From Planococcus sp. A6 (GTDB lineage: Bacteria > Bacillota > Bacilli > Bacillales_A > Planococcaceae): DNA of 35,430 bases. The notes beneath the pieces are model-generated. The model saw only the letters and a list, made by a program, of their open reading frames with translations, had not been told where the DNA came from and made no database searches. Within the stretch, counting starts at the first letter, position 1. Each line of letters begins with the position of its first letter. This document shows, piece by piece, positions 16,250 through 24,489 of the stretch. A program made the position numbers and the translations under genes. The stretch covers positions 1 through 35,430 of the forward strand of contig NZ_JAPEHT010000020.1 in assembly GCF_028823615.1 (NCBI RefSeq), in the 5' to 3' direction.

Positions 16250-16290
16250 AACCGCTTCAGTCATTTTTCAGCTGACGGTTTGTTTCTATT
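16250..16290 (+). promoter_or_regulatory. Leader hairpin before the cyclic di-GMP enzyme gene
   Basis: AACCG plus TCAG (16250-16260) pair with CTGA plus CGGTT (16272-16280) with a two-base bulge, followed by a T-rich stretch. It may be a weak terminator or attenuator about 50 bases before the GTG start. Confidence 0.35.
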
Positions 16291-16331
16291 AATTTAATAG
16301 CATTCGTCCTTCAACACATTAAAGAAAGAGC

Positions 16332-18764
16332 GTGAATCCCATAACAGATCTCGTCAGTTCGTATAACCTTCCCCTCGTCGCCCTTTCCATCTTGGTCGCC
16401 GTGTTCTCGGCCTCTGTCGCACTCGATATCAGCAGCCGCTTGAAATACGCCAAAAACGTATCGCACCTGCGCTGGATTACAGCGGGTGCTTTTATTCTGG
16501 GGCTCGGCATCTGGTCGATGCATTTTATCGGCATGCTGGCGTTCCATTTGCCGGTCGAAGTTTCTTACCATTTCGGCCTGGTTTTGTTGTCGATCGTGCC
16601 AGCGGTCATTTCTTGTGCAATTGCCTTCTACCTCATTAGCAAGCCCTCTGTCACTTGGCGCAACCTGTTCACCGGAGCTTTTTTCATAAGCGCCGGAATC
16701 GTGTCGATGCATTATCTTGGCATGGACGCGATGCGCATGGAGGCGATGATTTCCTACGATCCGTTCATGTGGGCTTTGTCAGCGCTCATTGCCTTTGCCG
16801 CTTCGTTTATCGGCTTGGCGTTGTTGTTCTGCATCCCGAATGTCCCGAGATTCCACTGGCGAAAGCTGGCTGGTGCAGTTTTGATCGGGCTCGCGGTTTC
16901 CGGCATGCATTATACCGGCATGGCCGCAGCTGATTTTTCACAAATGGATCACTCAGCTACCGGCCATAGCGCGCCGTTCTCGGTCAATAGTACGCTTCTT
17001 GCTTATGGCATCGGAGGTGGCATGCTGATGCTTTTCGCATTGACACTTGCGAGTGTACGGACTGATCGCCGTTTGGAGATGCAATCGGAAGAATCTGAGA
17101 TGAAATTCAAATCCGTCATCGAATCCGCGAAAGATGCGATTATCGTAGCGGATTTCCAAGGCGCGATCGTCCAGTGGAACCAAGGCGCTGAAACGATTTT
17201 CGGCTATAGCGAAAAAGAAATTCTGGGTCGCAATATCAGCGTCATCATTCCGGACCGCTTTAAGGAAGCACATGAAAAAGGCATGGAAGCCTACCGCAGG
17301 ACACGTGAGCCCCATGTTATCGGCAGCACCGTCGAATTGACGGGTTGCCGCAAAGACGGCAGCGAGTTCCAGCTCGAGATGTCGGTCGGCACATGGGAAA
17401 CGGAAAAAGGCATCTTCTTCAGCAGCATTCTTCGCGATGTCACCGAGCGCAAAGCGTCTGAGAACAAAATCAATGAACTTGTCTATTTGGACCCTTTGAC
17501 TGGCTTGCCGAACCGCCGTTTGTTCAATGACCGCCTCGATTCGCTGCTGCGCCAGGCAGATGAACGCGGCTTGAATTTTTCACTCTTCTACATGGATTTG
17601 GATAATTTCAAGATGATCAACGACCGTTTCGGGCATTCCATCGGAGACCTCTTTTTACAAAGTGTCGCCAGCCGCCTCGAAGCCCAAATCAGCCCGAAAG
17701 ACACACTCTCTCGGCTGGGCGGCGACGAATTCATCCTGCTTTTGCCAAACACCGAATACAGCCAAGCGGCGGCCCGGGCACAGGAATTGATCGATGCCTT
17801 GAATACGCCGTTCCGATTTGAAAATGAAGAAATCTTCACCAGCGTCTCTGTCGGCATCAGCATGTTCCCTTTTGACGGCGACGATTCCGAAACTTTGGTG
17901 AAGAACGCCGACATTGCGATGTATCAGGCAAAAGAAGGCGGAAAGAACGCTTTCCAATTTTTCACGCGTGAAATGAACGAAACGATCGACCGGAAATCGA
18001 GGCTTGCTACAGGCTTGCGGAAAGGCTTGGAACACGGTGAATTCACCATCCATTATCAACCGCAGATCAGCCTGAAAACCGAAGAAATTATCGGCGTGGA
18101 AGCTTTGCTCAGGTGGAACCATCCTGAATGGGGAACGATTTCGCCTGCAGAATTCATTCCAATTGCTGAAGAAACCGGAAGCATCACAAAAATCGGCGAA
18201 TTCGTTTTGGAAGAAGCGTGCCGCCAAAATAAATATTGGCAGGACATGGGGCTCGCGCCATTCCGCGTAGCAGTCAATATTTCTGCGCGCCAATTTGCAC
18301 AAAAGGATTTGACCGAGGTCGTTAGCGTGATTTTGAGAAAAACCGGCTTGGCCGCACGGTATCTGGAACTGGAACTGACGGAAACAATCATCCAGAATGC
18401 GGACAGCGCCCTCACCACCATGGAAGAACTGGCGGCACTCGGCGTTCATTTATCGATCGACGATTTTGGCACCGGCTATTCGTCACTCAGCTATTTGAAA
18501 CTGTTCCCGATCGACAGCTTGAAGATCGACCAGCATTTCACCCGAAATATCAAAAGCGATTCAAAAGATGCAGCACTCGTCAAAACCATCATTCGCATGG
18601 CGCATGACCTCGAATTGAACGTCATCGCAGAAGGCGTGGAAACAGCTGAACAGCTGGACTTTTTGAAATCCGAACAATGCAACCAGGCACAAGGATATTA
18701 CTTCAACCGCCCATTGCCTGCACAGGACATTGAGGAAATTTACTATACGACGAAACCGGCTTGA
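16332..18764 (+). CDS. MHYT-PAS-GGDEF-EAL cyclic di-GMP synthase/phosphodiesterase
   Basis: An 810-residue membrane enzyme. The first about 230 residues hold the MHYT sensor with three repeats seen as MHFIGM (about 62), MHYLGM (about 125) and MHYTGM (about 191), thought to bind a metal and sense a small gas-like ligand. A PAS domain follows (about 255-370), then GGDEF (motif at about 462, RLGGDEF intact) and EAL (EALLRW at about 590, with VNISARQF, LELELTETI, DDFGTGYSSL, IAEGVE and QGYYFNRPLP all present). Both catalytic halves look active. The inhibitory RxxD site in front of GGDEF reads SPKD, so feedback inhibition may be lost. Start is GTG with an AAAGAAAGAG site. Confidence 0.92.
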   Translation: MNPITDLVSSYNLPLVALSILVAVFSASVALDISSRLKYAKNVSHLRWITAGAFILGLGIWSMHFIGMLAFHLPVEVSYHFGLVLLSIVPAVISCAIAFYLISKPSVTWRNLFTGAFFISAGIVSMHYLGMDAMRMEAMISYDPFMWALSALIAFAASFIGLALLFCIPNVPRFHWRKLAGAVLIGLAVSGMHYTGMAAADFSQMDHSATGHSAPFSVNSTLLAYGIGGGMLMLFALTLASVRTDRRLEMQSEESEMKFKSVIESAKDAIIVADFQGAIVQWNQGAETIFGYSEKEILGRNISVIIPDRFKEAHEKGMEAYRRTREPHVIGSTVELTGCRKDGSEFQLEMSVGTWETEKGIFFSSILRDVTERKASENKINELVYLDPLTGLPNRRLFNDRLDSLLRQADERGLNFSLFYMDLDNFKMINDRFGHSIGDLFLQSVASRLEAQISPKDTLSRLGGDEFILLLPNTEYSQAAARAQELIDALNTPFRFENEEIFTSVSVGISMFPFDGDDSETLVKNADIAMYQAKEGGKNAFQFFTREMNETIDRKSRLATGLRKGLEHGEFTIHYQPQISLKTEEIIGVEALLRWNHPEWGTISPAEFIPIAEETGSITKIGEFVLEEACRQNKYWQDMGLAPFRVAVNISARQFAQKDLTEVVSVILRKTGLAARYLELELTETIIQNADSALTTMEELAALGVHLSIDDFGTGYSSLSYLKLFPIDSLKIDQHFTRNIKSDSKDAALVKTIIRMAHDLELNVIAEGVETAEQLDFLKSEQCNQAQGYYFNRPLPAQDIEEIYYTTKPA

Positions 18765-18800
18765 AAAATTTGTTGAAAGAACCTTTGATTGTCCAATAAA

Positions 18801-18846
18801 AAAGCGAGGAAATGCTGCGTGTAGCAGCGTCTCCTCGCTTCTTTTT
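18801..18846. terminator. Bidirectional terminator
   Basis: AAGCGAGGA (18802-18810) pairs with TCCTCGCTT (18832-18840), with a second stem TGCTGC/GCAGC inside, and a T-run follows on the plus strand. A's upstream give a T-run on the minus strand too. It serves the EAL gene and the convergent anti-sigma gene. Confidence 0.85.
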
Positions 18847-18853
18847 CATGCAT

Positions 18854-19858
18854 TTACTCTTCTTCCCAATTCCACAATTCCACTTGCCCCAGTTGCTCAC
18901 CGGCCACTACAGCTTCCTCTTCGAGCTTCAATAATTCTTTGACCGGTCCAGTAACCACAGCGCCGTATACCATAAAGCCGTTTTCTTCCATGTACTCATA
19001 GCGTTCATTCAAATAACTCAGGCCCAAGAATCTTTCATAATAAGAGGCAGATTTTTCTTCGAGCAAAGTTTCCATATTAGCCATCATCATCTGTTGGCTG
19101 TCTTGTATAGTCTCAGAATCAAGCCGGTAGATAGAAGAAAAAGATCGGAAATCATCGGAAGCGCTTTGCCCCCCTGTCAAGCCGAAGAGAGTGTTTACGG
19201 ATAGATCGTCACCGCCGCCTCCCCAGCCACCTGGCGTGAACGTTTCAAATTCACCCGTATGCAGCGGCATCCACAAAACGTCAATATCATAAGGTTCCAA
19301 TTGTGTAATCAACTCTTCAGGTGTCATGAAGCGATCTGTTGAAAAGGCTAATTCCGCTACGGTGCCTTCGTGCAGCTTGTTCAGTGTGCCCCAAACGTCG
19401 GTCTGGCCGTGAGCTTTCAGTGAATTGCCGTTGCGCGGGTCTTCCGGATAGAAAAAGAAGAAACGATCGAGTTCATCTCTCGAAGGGGTTTGGTACTCTA
19501 TAGACGACAGGCTGTTTGCTAAGCGCTTCGTCACTTGCGCTTCCCCTACAACCATTTCCTTCTTGCCCACTGTCCTGACCAAAGTATAGGACAGTGCACT
19601 GGTCCCTAATGGAGAAATTTCTTCTTCTTCAAACCCAAATGCCCCGCGGACATTGGGCACCGTCCAATCCAAAGCAAGTTTCGTATAGTAGTCATTTTCT
19701 TCTGCCACATGCAGCCCATCCGTAATAAATGCCAAAGCGATCATGTAAGCACCGTATAGTAGCACCCCAATCATTAATATACGGAGAATGCGAACGGTTA
19801 AAACAAAACGGGATTTCTTTAGTATTTTCTTTTCCAAGGCTTCATTCCATTCTGTCAT
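18854..19858 (-). CDS. Membrane anti-sigma factor (Sigma_reg_N/C type)
   Basis: A 334-residue protein. The first about 20 residues are cytoplasmic, one membrane helix follows (VLTVRILRILMIGVLLYGAY, about 18-45), and the remaining 290 residues are outside. The extracytoplasmic part has repeated aromatic and acidic segments typical of the C-terminal domain of sigma-regulator proteins. It overlaps the stop of the ECF sigma gene by about 17 bases, so the two are cotranscribed. Start choice: two adjacent ATGs (19861, 19858) follow GAGAGG; the second has the better spacing. Its role is to hold the sigma factor until an envelope signal arrives. Confidence 0.78.
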   Translation of the reverse strand: MTEWNEALEKKILKKSRFVLTVRILRILMIGVLLYGAYMIALAFITDGLHVAEENDYYTKLALDWTVPNVRGAFGFEEEEISPLGTSALSYTLVRTVGKKEMVVGEAQVTKRLANSLSSIEYQTPSRDELDRFFFFYPEDPRNGNSLKAHGQTDVWGTLNKLHEGTVAELAFSTDRFMTPEELITQLEPYDIDVLWMPLHTGEFETFTPGGWGGGGDDLSVNTLFGLTGGQSASDDFRSFSSIYRLDSETIQDSQQMMMANMETLLEEKSASYYERFLGLSYLNERYEYMEENGFMVYGAVVTGPVKELLKLEEEAVVAGEQLGQVELWNWEEE

Positions 19859-20372
19859 CATGCCACCCTCTCTGTTGTGCAATGGTCTCCAGTTTTTTTC
19901 GTGACCGATGTAACATAACTTTCACTTGATCCACTGATAAATCCATCGCTGTTGCTATTTCAGCATAACTAAATTCCGCCACTTCCCTTAAATAGAGAAT
20001 CGTCCGGTAATGTTCCGGCAAATAATCGAACAGCATATTCAAGTCGTCCCGTTGCTCTTGCGCCAAAGCTGTATCTTCCGGCAATCCGTATGGGCTGATC
20101 ATTTCCTCGGCCGGCTTGAATCTATTCACTAATGGAATACTTTCCCTTCTCTTGCGTTTGCGCCATTCATCAATATAAATATTACGCGCCACCTTAAAAA
20201 GCCACGCCCGCGCTTGTTCTCCTTGGTAGGTATGAAGTGAAATCGTTGCCCTGACAAATGTTTCTTGGGTCAGATCTTCGGCCAGGTGGGAAGAACCTGA
20301 TAACTTCCAAAGAAAATAATAAAGGGGTTTTGAATACAGTTTAAAAAGCTGTTCCAGCTGTTGGTTTTTCAT
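19842..20372 (-). CDS. ECF-family RNA polymerase sigma factor
   Basis: A 176-residue ECF sigma. Region 2 (about 10-75) includes LAEDLTQETFVRA and WLFKVARNIYIDEWRKRKRR; region 4 (about 115-170) includes YRTILYLREVAEFSYAEIATAMDLSVDQVKVMLHRSRKKL, the helix-turn-helix for -35 recognition. Its type is close to SigM/SigV-like factors of Bacillales that answer cell envelope stress. An AGGGGG site precedes the ATG. The promoter in front (20402-20429) has the ECF layout, indicating autoregulation. The target genes outside the window are unknown. Confidence 0.92.
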   Translation of the reverse strand: MKNQQLEQLFKLYSKPLYYFLWKLSGSSHLAEDLTQETFVRATISLHTYQGEQARAWLFKVARNIYIDEWRKRKRRESIPLVNRFKPAEEMISPYGLPEDTALAQEQRDDLNMLFDYLPEHYRTILYLREVAEFSYAEIATAMDLSVDQVKVMLHRSRKKLETIAQQRGWHDDRME

Positions 20373-20401
20373 CCTATCCCCCTTTATCGATCTCTACTGT
20401 T

Positions 20402-20429
20402 TACACGTTCGCCTTTCAATAATGTTACA
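20402..20429 (-). promoter_or_regulatory. ECF-type promoter of the sigma operon
   Basis: On the minus strand TGTAAC (20424-20429) and CGTGTA (20402-20407) are separated by exactly 16 bases, matching the TGAAAC-N16-CGT pattern of Bacillus ECF promoters. The predicted transcript starts about 25 bases before the ATG at 20372. Confidence 0.75.
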
Positions 20430-20502
20430 GTTTTCTTGAAATAATTTGTAAAAAGAATACTTTCCCTCTTCCTGTAACTGGATAAAATTATTTTATTTCG
20501 GC

Positions 20503-20543
20503 ACACAAAATTGTGTTGACTTTTCCAAATAGAGGCGTATATT
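20503..20543 (+). promoter_or_regulatory. ktrAB sigma-A promoter
   Basis: TTGACT (20516-20521) and TATATT (20538-20543) are 16 bases apart. A perfect dyad ACACAA-AA-TTGTGT at 20503-20516 touches the -35 and could bind a regulator. The transcript would start near 20550, just before the riboswitch. Confidence 0.7.
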
Positions 20544-20570
20544 TTAGCTTGTACAACAGAATCCACCTTT

Positions 20571-20704
20571 TATATCGCTGAGACAGAATGAATTTCTGTG
20601 CGGGGGAACCAATTTGATCGCAACTTGATCTCGGGGTGAATCTTCATTTTGAAGAAGGGGTACTCTCCATCCCTAATCCGACAGCTAACCTCGTAAGCGT
20701 AGAA
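20571..20704 (+). promoter_or_regulatory. ydaO/yuaA-type (cyclic di-AMP) riboswitch
   Basis: The conserved aptamer blocks are present in order: ATCGCT at the 5' stem, GGGGGAACCAATTT, GGGGTGAATC, GGGGTACTCTC, AATCCGACAGCTAACCTCG and the closing AAGCGTAG. This is the ydaO family, which senses cyclic di-AMP and turns off potassium import genes when the messenger is high. It sits between the ktrAB promoter and ktrA, as in several Bacillales. The 3' end leads into an anti-terminator/terminator region at 20716-20752. Confidence 0.93.
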
Positions 20705-20727
20705 AAGAGAGAAAAGGTCTATCTCAG

Positions 20728-20752
20728 ACCGTTTCTTTGAAATGGTTTTTTT
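20728..20752 (+). terminator. Riboswitch-controlled terminator
   Basis: ACCGTTTC (20728-20735) pairs with GAAATGGT (20739-20746) over a three-base loop and is followed by T's to 20752. AGACC at 20726-20730 can instead pair with GGTCT at 20716-20720, which would break the terminator; the two folds exclude each other. Confidence 0.75.
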
Positions 20753-20786
20753 GTGCTCAAATTTAAGGGAAAAGAGTGGAAGAGAA

Positions 20787-21452
20787 ATGGGATGGAACAA
20801 GAAGCAGTTCGCAGTGATCGGATTAGGAAGATTCGGGGGCAGCATTTGTAAAGAACTGCATCAAATGGGTCACGATGTACTGGCAATTGACCGCGACGAG
20901 AAAAAAGTGTCGGAGTTCGCGGAGTTTTCTTCTCACGCGCTTCAATTGGATTCGACCAATGAAGCTGCATTGAAGCGCTCGGGCATTACCAATTTTGAAA
21001 ATGTCATCGTCGCAATCGGGGAAGATATCCAATCGAGCATCCTGACGACACTCGTTTTGAAAGATCTCCAAATCCCCAAAGTATGTGTTAAAGCCCAGAA
21101 CCACTATCACCAGAAAGTGTTGATGAAGATTGGAGTGGAGCAAGTCGTCCAGCCAGAGATTGAAATGGGGAAAAAAATGGCTGAACATCTAGGATCTCAA
21201 AAAATCATCGATTCCATCGACCTTTCTGCAGACTATAGCATTACGGAATTAATGGCCACGCCGAAAGTTAACCGGAAGTCTTTGAATGACCTGAAAATCC
21301 GCTTGAAATTCGGCGTGACCGTCCTCGCCATTAAACGAGGAGAAAAATTAAATGTCTCCCCGTTGCCAAACGACATCTTGCAGGCGGGAGATGTTTTGAC
21401 GGTGCTCGGGACAAAGAAAAATATCCACCAATTCGATCAGGCAGGTTTATAA
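20787..21452 (+). CDS. ktrA: Potassium uptake regulatory subunit KtrA
   Basis: A 221-residue RCK protein. The N-terminal Rossmann half has FAVIGLGRFGGSICKEL and DVLAIDRDEKKV for NAD/ATP binding; the C-terminal RCK_C half (about 135-221) is the cyclic di-AMP binding domain in KtrA/KtrC. The octameric ring gates the KtrB channel on the inner face of the membrane. Start: an in-frame ATG at 20742 lies inside the terminator stem, whereas the ATG at 20787 has a GGAAGAG site and gives the usual N-terminus. One base separates its stop from ktrB. Expression is set by the riboswitch upstream. Confidence 0.93.
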   Translation: MGWNKKQFAVIGLGRFGGSICKELHQMGHDVLAIDRDEKKVSEFAEFSSHALQLDSTNEAALKRSGITNFENVIVAIGEDIQSSILTTLVLKDLQIPKVCVKAQNHYHQKVLMKIGVEQVVQPEIEMGKKMAEHLGSQKIIDSIDLSADYSITELMATPKVNRKSLNDLKIRLKFGVTVLAIKRGEKLNVSPLPNDILQAGDVLTVLGTKKNIHQFDQAGL

Positions 21453-21453
21453 C

Positions 21454-22785
21454 ATGAAACGATCCACCTATTTTAAAAAAATTAAAATATCGCCACCCCA
21501 AATTCTAACGATGACTTTTCTGGTGGCAATTCTAGTTGGCACTGTCTTATTGTATTTGCCAATCTCCACAGTCGAACCGATTTCATGGATCGATGCGTTA
21601 TTCACTGCCACGTCTGCGACGACGGTGACCGGCCTAGTCGTTGTCAGTACCGGCAATGATTTCACGATGTTCGGCCAATCGGTCATCATGGTCCTCATGC
21701 AGGTCGGCGGGCTCGGCCTCATGACATTCGCTATTTTGATCGTCTTGCTGCTCGGTAAAAAAATTGGCCTGCGGGGACGGATTTTAATCCAGCAGTCGTT
21801 CAACCAGTACTCACTAGGCGGGATGATCCGCCTCGTGCAGGTTCTGCTGTTTTTCGCATTCGGCATCGAATTATTGGCTACTGCGATTTTAGCGGTTCGC
21901 TGGGTTCCGGAATACGGCTGGACTTATGGAATTTTCACGAGCGCTTTCCACTCCGTTTCCGCATTTAATAATGCCGGATTCTCCCTGTGGGATGACAGCC
22001 TGAGTGGCTATGTCGGCGACCCGACAGTCAATATCCTGATCACCCTCTTGTTCATTTCAGGCGGGATCGGCTTTACGGTCTTGTATGATTTGTGGAAAAC
22101 GAGAAACTTTAAGCAATTGTCCCTCCATTCCAAAGTGATGCTGACGGGAACTTTAGCCGTGAACCTGATTGCGATGCTGTTTTTATTCGTTTCGGAGTAC
22201 GGCAATATGGAAACCTTGGGCGCTCTGCCGCTCGGGGATAAACTGTGGGCTTCTTATTTCCAGGCGGTTACGCCGCGGACTGCAGGATTCAATTCCATCG
22301 ATATCGGCAGCATGGAGACCGGTTCGATCGTGCTCATCTCGCTGCTCATGTTCATTGGAGCGGGCAGTGCCTCGACCGGGAGTGGTATCAAGCTTACGAC
22401 TTTCTTGGTCATTATTTTAGTGACCACTTCTTATTTGAAAGGAAAAAAAGAAGCGGTTATTTTCAACCGTGCGATACCTTCCCACTTGCTGGAACGGTCT
22501 CTAGCGATTGTGTTCATCAGTATGGCCGCTGTTTTCGCCGGTATTCTCATTCTGTCCTATACAGAGCAGGCGCCATTCGAATGGATTATTTTTGAAGCGT
22601 TCTCCGCTTTCGGGACAGTTGGGCTATCGATGGGCTTGACCGGAGAACTCTCCACCATCGGCAAATTCGTCATCATGGTGCTGATGTTCATCGGCCGAGT
22701 CGGCCCTGTGACACTGGCATTCGCATTGGCTCGCCAGCACCGAGAACAAATCAGCCACCCGAAAGGCGATATTTTTACAGGCTGA
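21454..22785 (+). CDS. ktrB: Potassium uptake membrane subunit KtrB
   Basis: A 443-residue channel of the Trk/Ktr/HKT superfamily with eight main membrane helices and four pore loops. The selectivity-filter glycines are found in TVTGL, NNAGF, RTAGF and GTVGL, so all four repeats keep glycine and potassium selectivity is expected. The gene starts one base after the ktrA stop, with AGGCAGG as a weak binding site inside ktrA, so translation is likely coupled. Transport is sodium dependent in characterised homologues. A hairpin terminator follows at 22800-22834. Confidence 0.94.
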   Translation: MKRSTYFKKIKISPPQILTMTFLVAILVGTVLLYLPISTVEPISWIDALFTATSATTVTGLVVVSTGNDFTMFGQSVIMVLMQVGGLGLMTFAILIVLLLGKKIGLRGRILIQQSFNQYSLGGMIRLVQVLLFFAFGIELLATAILAVRWVPEYGWTYGIFTSAFHSVSAFNNAGFSLWDDSLSGYVGDPTVNILITLLFISGGIGFTVLYDLWKTRNFKQLSLHSKVMLTGTLAVNLIAMLFLFVSEYGNMETLGALPLGDKLWASYFQAVTPRTAGFNSIDIGSMETGSIVLISLLMFIGAGSASTGSGIKLTTFLVIILVTTSYLKGKKEAVIFNRAIPSHLLERSLAIVFISMAAVFAGILILSYTEQAPFEWIIFEAFSAFGTVGLSMGLTGELSTIGKFVIMVLMFIGRVGPVTLAFALARQHREQISHPKGDIFTG

Positions 22786-22799
22786 TTTTTATCCATATT

Positions 22800-22834
22800 A
22801 AAAGCAGCATCCATACCTTAGGATGCTGCTTTTT
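22800..22834. terminator. ktrAB terminator
   Basis: AAAGCAGCATCC (22801-22812) and GGATGCTGCTTT (22821-22832) form a 12-bp stem with an eight-base loop, followed by T's. It can also act for the convergent tetR gene. Confidence 0.9.
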
Positions 22835-22891
22835 CAATATGCCTAAACTTCAAGTTTACGTCCCAACAACATAATCTTATAACAGCGGCCA

Positions 22892-23446
22892 TTAATTTTT
22901 CATGACCCCTTCACTTGAAAGCCGAGCCAATAACTCCATCAACTCTTCAAGTGGCGGTGCATCTTTTTGGTTAAACCAATAACTCAATACCCCTATCATT
23001 GCAGACAATGCATATTCCAGTGTGTAGTCTAATTCAAAATCATCTTTTGCGCCTTGTCCTAACATCGCCTCTTTCATTAAAGGCTTCATACTGCGCTTGG
23101 TTTTAGCTTGGAACGCTGGGTCTCCATGGTCTCCCAACAATACTGCGAGATACTTGCTATGTTGCATATATACCGTGACTAAAGATTCGAACGGAAAAGT
23201 AGAATCCGCAGTGGACAATTGCTGAACAGGGAGTTCCTGCAGCTTCGAGATCAAGCTGTTTTCCAGCTGCTCCAATACATCATAGACATCAGTAAAATAT
23301 TCATAAAAGGTGGAGCGATTATATCCTGCTTTGACGGTCACTTCCTTCACAGTGATTTTCTCAATTCGTTTCATGCAGTAGATTTCCCAAAAGGCATCCA
23401 TGAGATTTTGTTTTGTCTGGGTTGTAATCGCTGAGCTCTTGTTCAT
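22892..23446 (-). CDS. TetR/AcrR family transcriptional regulator
   Basis: A 184-residue TetR-type regulator. The DNA-binding part is TKQNLMDAFWEIYCMKRIEKITVKEVTVKAGYNRSTFYEYFTDVYDVLEQLE near residues 12-62; the rest is the ligand-binding and dimer domain. The frame is open to 23560, but a GGGGGA site stands before the ATG at 23446. It is divergent from an ABC exporter, and a 24-bp dyad lies between them at 23478-23501, so local repression of the exporter is likely. The effector is unknown, probably the exported compound. Confidence 0.88.
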   Translation of the reverse strand: MNKSSAITTQTKQNLMDAFWEIYCMKRIEKITVKEVTVKAGYNRSTFYEYFTDVYDVLEQLENSLISKLQELPVQQLSTADSTFPFESLVTVYMQHSKYLAVLLGDHGDPAFQAKTKRSMKPLMKEAMLGQGAKDDFELDYTLEYALSAMIGVLSYWFNQKDAPPLEELMELLARLSSEGVMKN

Positions 23447-23477
23447 CTTAGTTCCCCCATTTGGCAAATTAAAAAAT

Positions 23478-23501
23478 CCGACATTCGAGTTAAACTGTCG
23501 G
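23478..23501. promoter_or_regulatory. Candidate TetR operator
   Basis: CCGACA (23478-23483) and TGTCGG (23496-23501) form a perfect dyad with a 12-base spacer between the divergent tetR and ABC genes. A related half-site pair (CGACA...TGTTG) occurs near 23540-23555. Confidence 0.6.
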
Positions 23502-23583
23502 TTGATGAAGATACCAGTTCGCCATACACTTATATCATACGACACGTTGTTGGAAAACAAAATAGAATGAGCAGGTGATATTT

Positions 23584-24489
23584 ATGGCGGCAATAGATAT
23601 TCAACATTTAACGAAGGATTATGGGAATGGGAAAGGAATCTTTGATATCACGCTTCAAATCGAAAAAGGACAAGTATATGGATTTTTAGGTCCTAACGGG
23701 GCGGGTAAAACGACAACCATCCGTCATTTACTGGGATTCATCAAACCTCAAATCGGCCAGTCCACTATTTTAAATCTAGACTGCTGGGAGGAGCCCAAAA
23801 AAATTCAGCAGCAACTCGGTTATTTACCGGCCGAAATCGTCTTTCCCGAAAACATGACCGGCACGCAGATTATTCAACATACAGCTAAGATGCGCGGGAT
23901 TCATGATAAGGCAGCGGCTAAACAATTGGCCGAGAGGTTTGACTTGGATCCTTCTGCCCAAATAAAGCGAATGTCTAAAGGAATGAAACAAAAGCTCGGG
24001 ATTGTCTGTGCTTTCATGCACGACCCTCAAATCCTCATTCTGGATGAACCGACTACTGGACTTGATCCGCTTATGCAATCGGTATTTGTTGAGCTGATTC
24101 ACGAGGAAAAACGAAAAGGCAAGAGCATCCTTATGTCCTCTCACCTATTTGAAGAAGTCGAGGGCACCTGCGACAGTATTGCGATGATCAAACAAGGAAG
24201 ATTGATTTCAGTAACCGATGCACAAAGTGTTAAGCAATTGGATAAAACCACTTTTCGCATACACTTCCAGAACCTGCTGGATTTCCAGTCTATCCAGCAG
24301 GAAAACTTCCTTATTCGCGAAGCACATCCAGAAACGATGCACATTGTAGTCGACATAGAAAATCTTCAACTGAATGCGCTGCTCCGAGCTCTTGCGGACA
24401 GAGAAGTTGCCTCAATACACGAAATCAAACATTCATTGGAAGATTCGTTTATGAACTTTTACCACAAGGGAGTTGATTATCATGTTTAA
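23584..24489 (+). CDS. ABC exporter ATP-binding protein (BcrA-like)
   Basis: A 301-residue ATPase. Walker A GPNGAGKTT, signature MSKGMKQKLG and Walker B ILILDEPTTGLD are all intact, followed by the H-loop MSSHLFEEVE. The C-terminal 80 residues form the accessory region usual in BcrA-type drug and lantibiotic exporters. GTG at 23575 is in frame, but the ATG at 23584 follows AGGTGA at good spacing. It overlaps the permease gene by eight bases, so the two are translated together. The cargo is unknown. Confidence 0.9.
   Translation: MAAIDIQHLTKDYGNGKGIFDITLQIEKGQVYGFLGPNGAGKTTTIRHLLGFIKPQIGQSTILNLDCWEEPKKIQQQLGYLPAEIVFPENMTGTQIIQHTAKMRGIHDKAAAKQLAERFDLDPSAQIKRMSKGMKQKLGIVCAFMHDPQILILDEPTTGLDPLMQSVFVELIHEEKRKGKSILMSSHLFEEVEGTCDSIAMIKQGRLISVTDAQSVKQLDKTTFRIHFQNLLDFQSIQQENFLIREAHPETMHIVVDIENLQLNALLRALADREVASIHEIKHSLEDSFMNFYHKGVDYHV

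Larger units (their letters stand above)
15882..16331. other. 450-base divergent intergenic region
   Basis: AT-rich region between the aldo/keto reductase (minus) and the MHYT-GGDEF-EAL gene (plus). It holds the dyad at 15943-15974 and a hairpin near 16250-16280. I looked for a cyclic di-GMP (GEMM) riboswitch and saw none. No credible coding sequence is present. Confidence 0.6.

Noticed and set aside
15882-16331. A cyclic di-GMP riboswitch in front of the GGDEF-EAL gene
   Set aside because: The conserved GEMM core was not found; only a hairpin is visible.
16655-18449. Long frames inside the GGDEF-EAL gene in other frames and on the other strand
   Set aside because: They are shadows of a clear 810-residue coding sequence with complete domain motifs.
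20473-20501. A second ECF-type promoter facing ktrA (TGTAAC followed by CGG)
   Set aside because: The spacing is 20 bases, too long, and a good sigma-A promoter follows closely.
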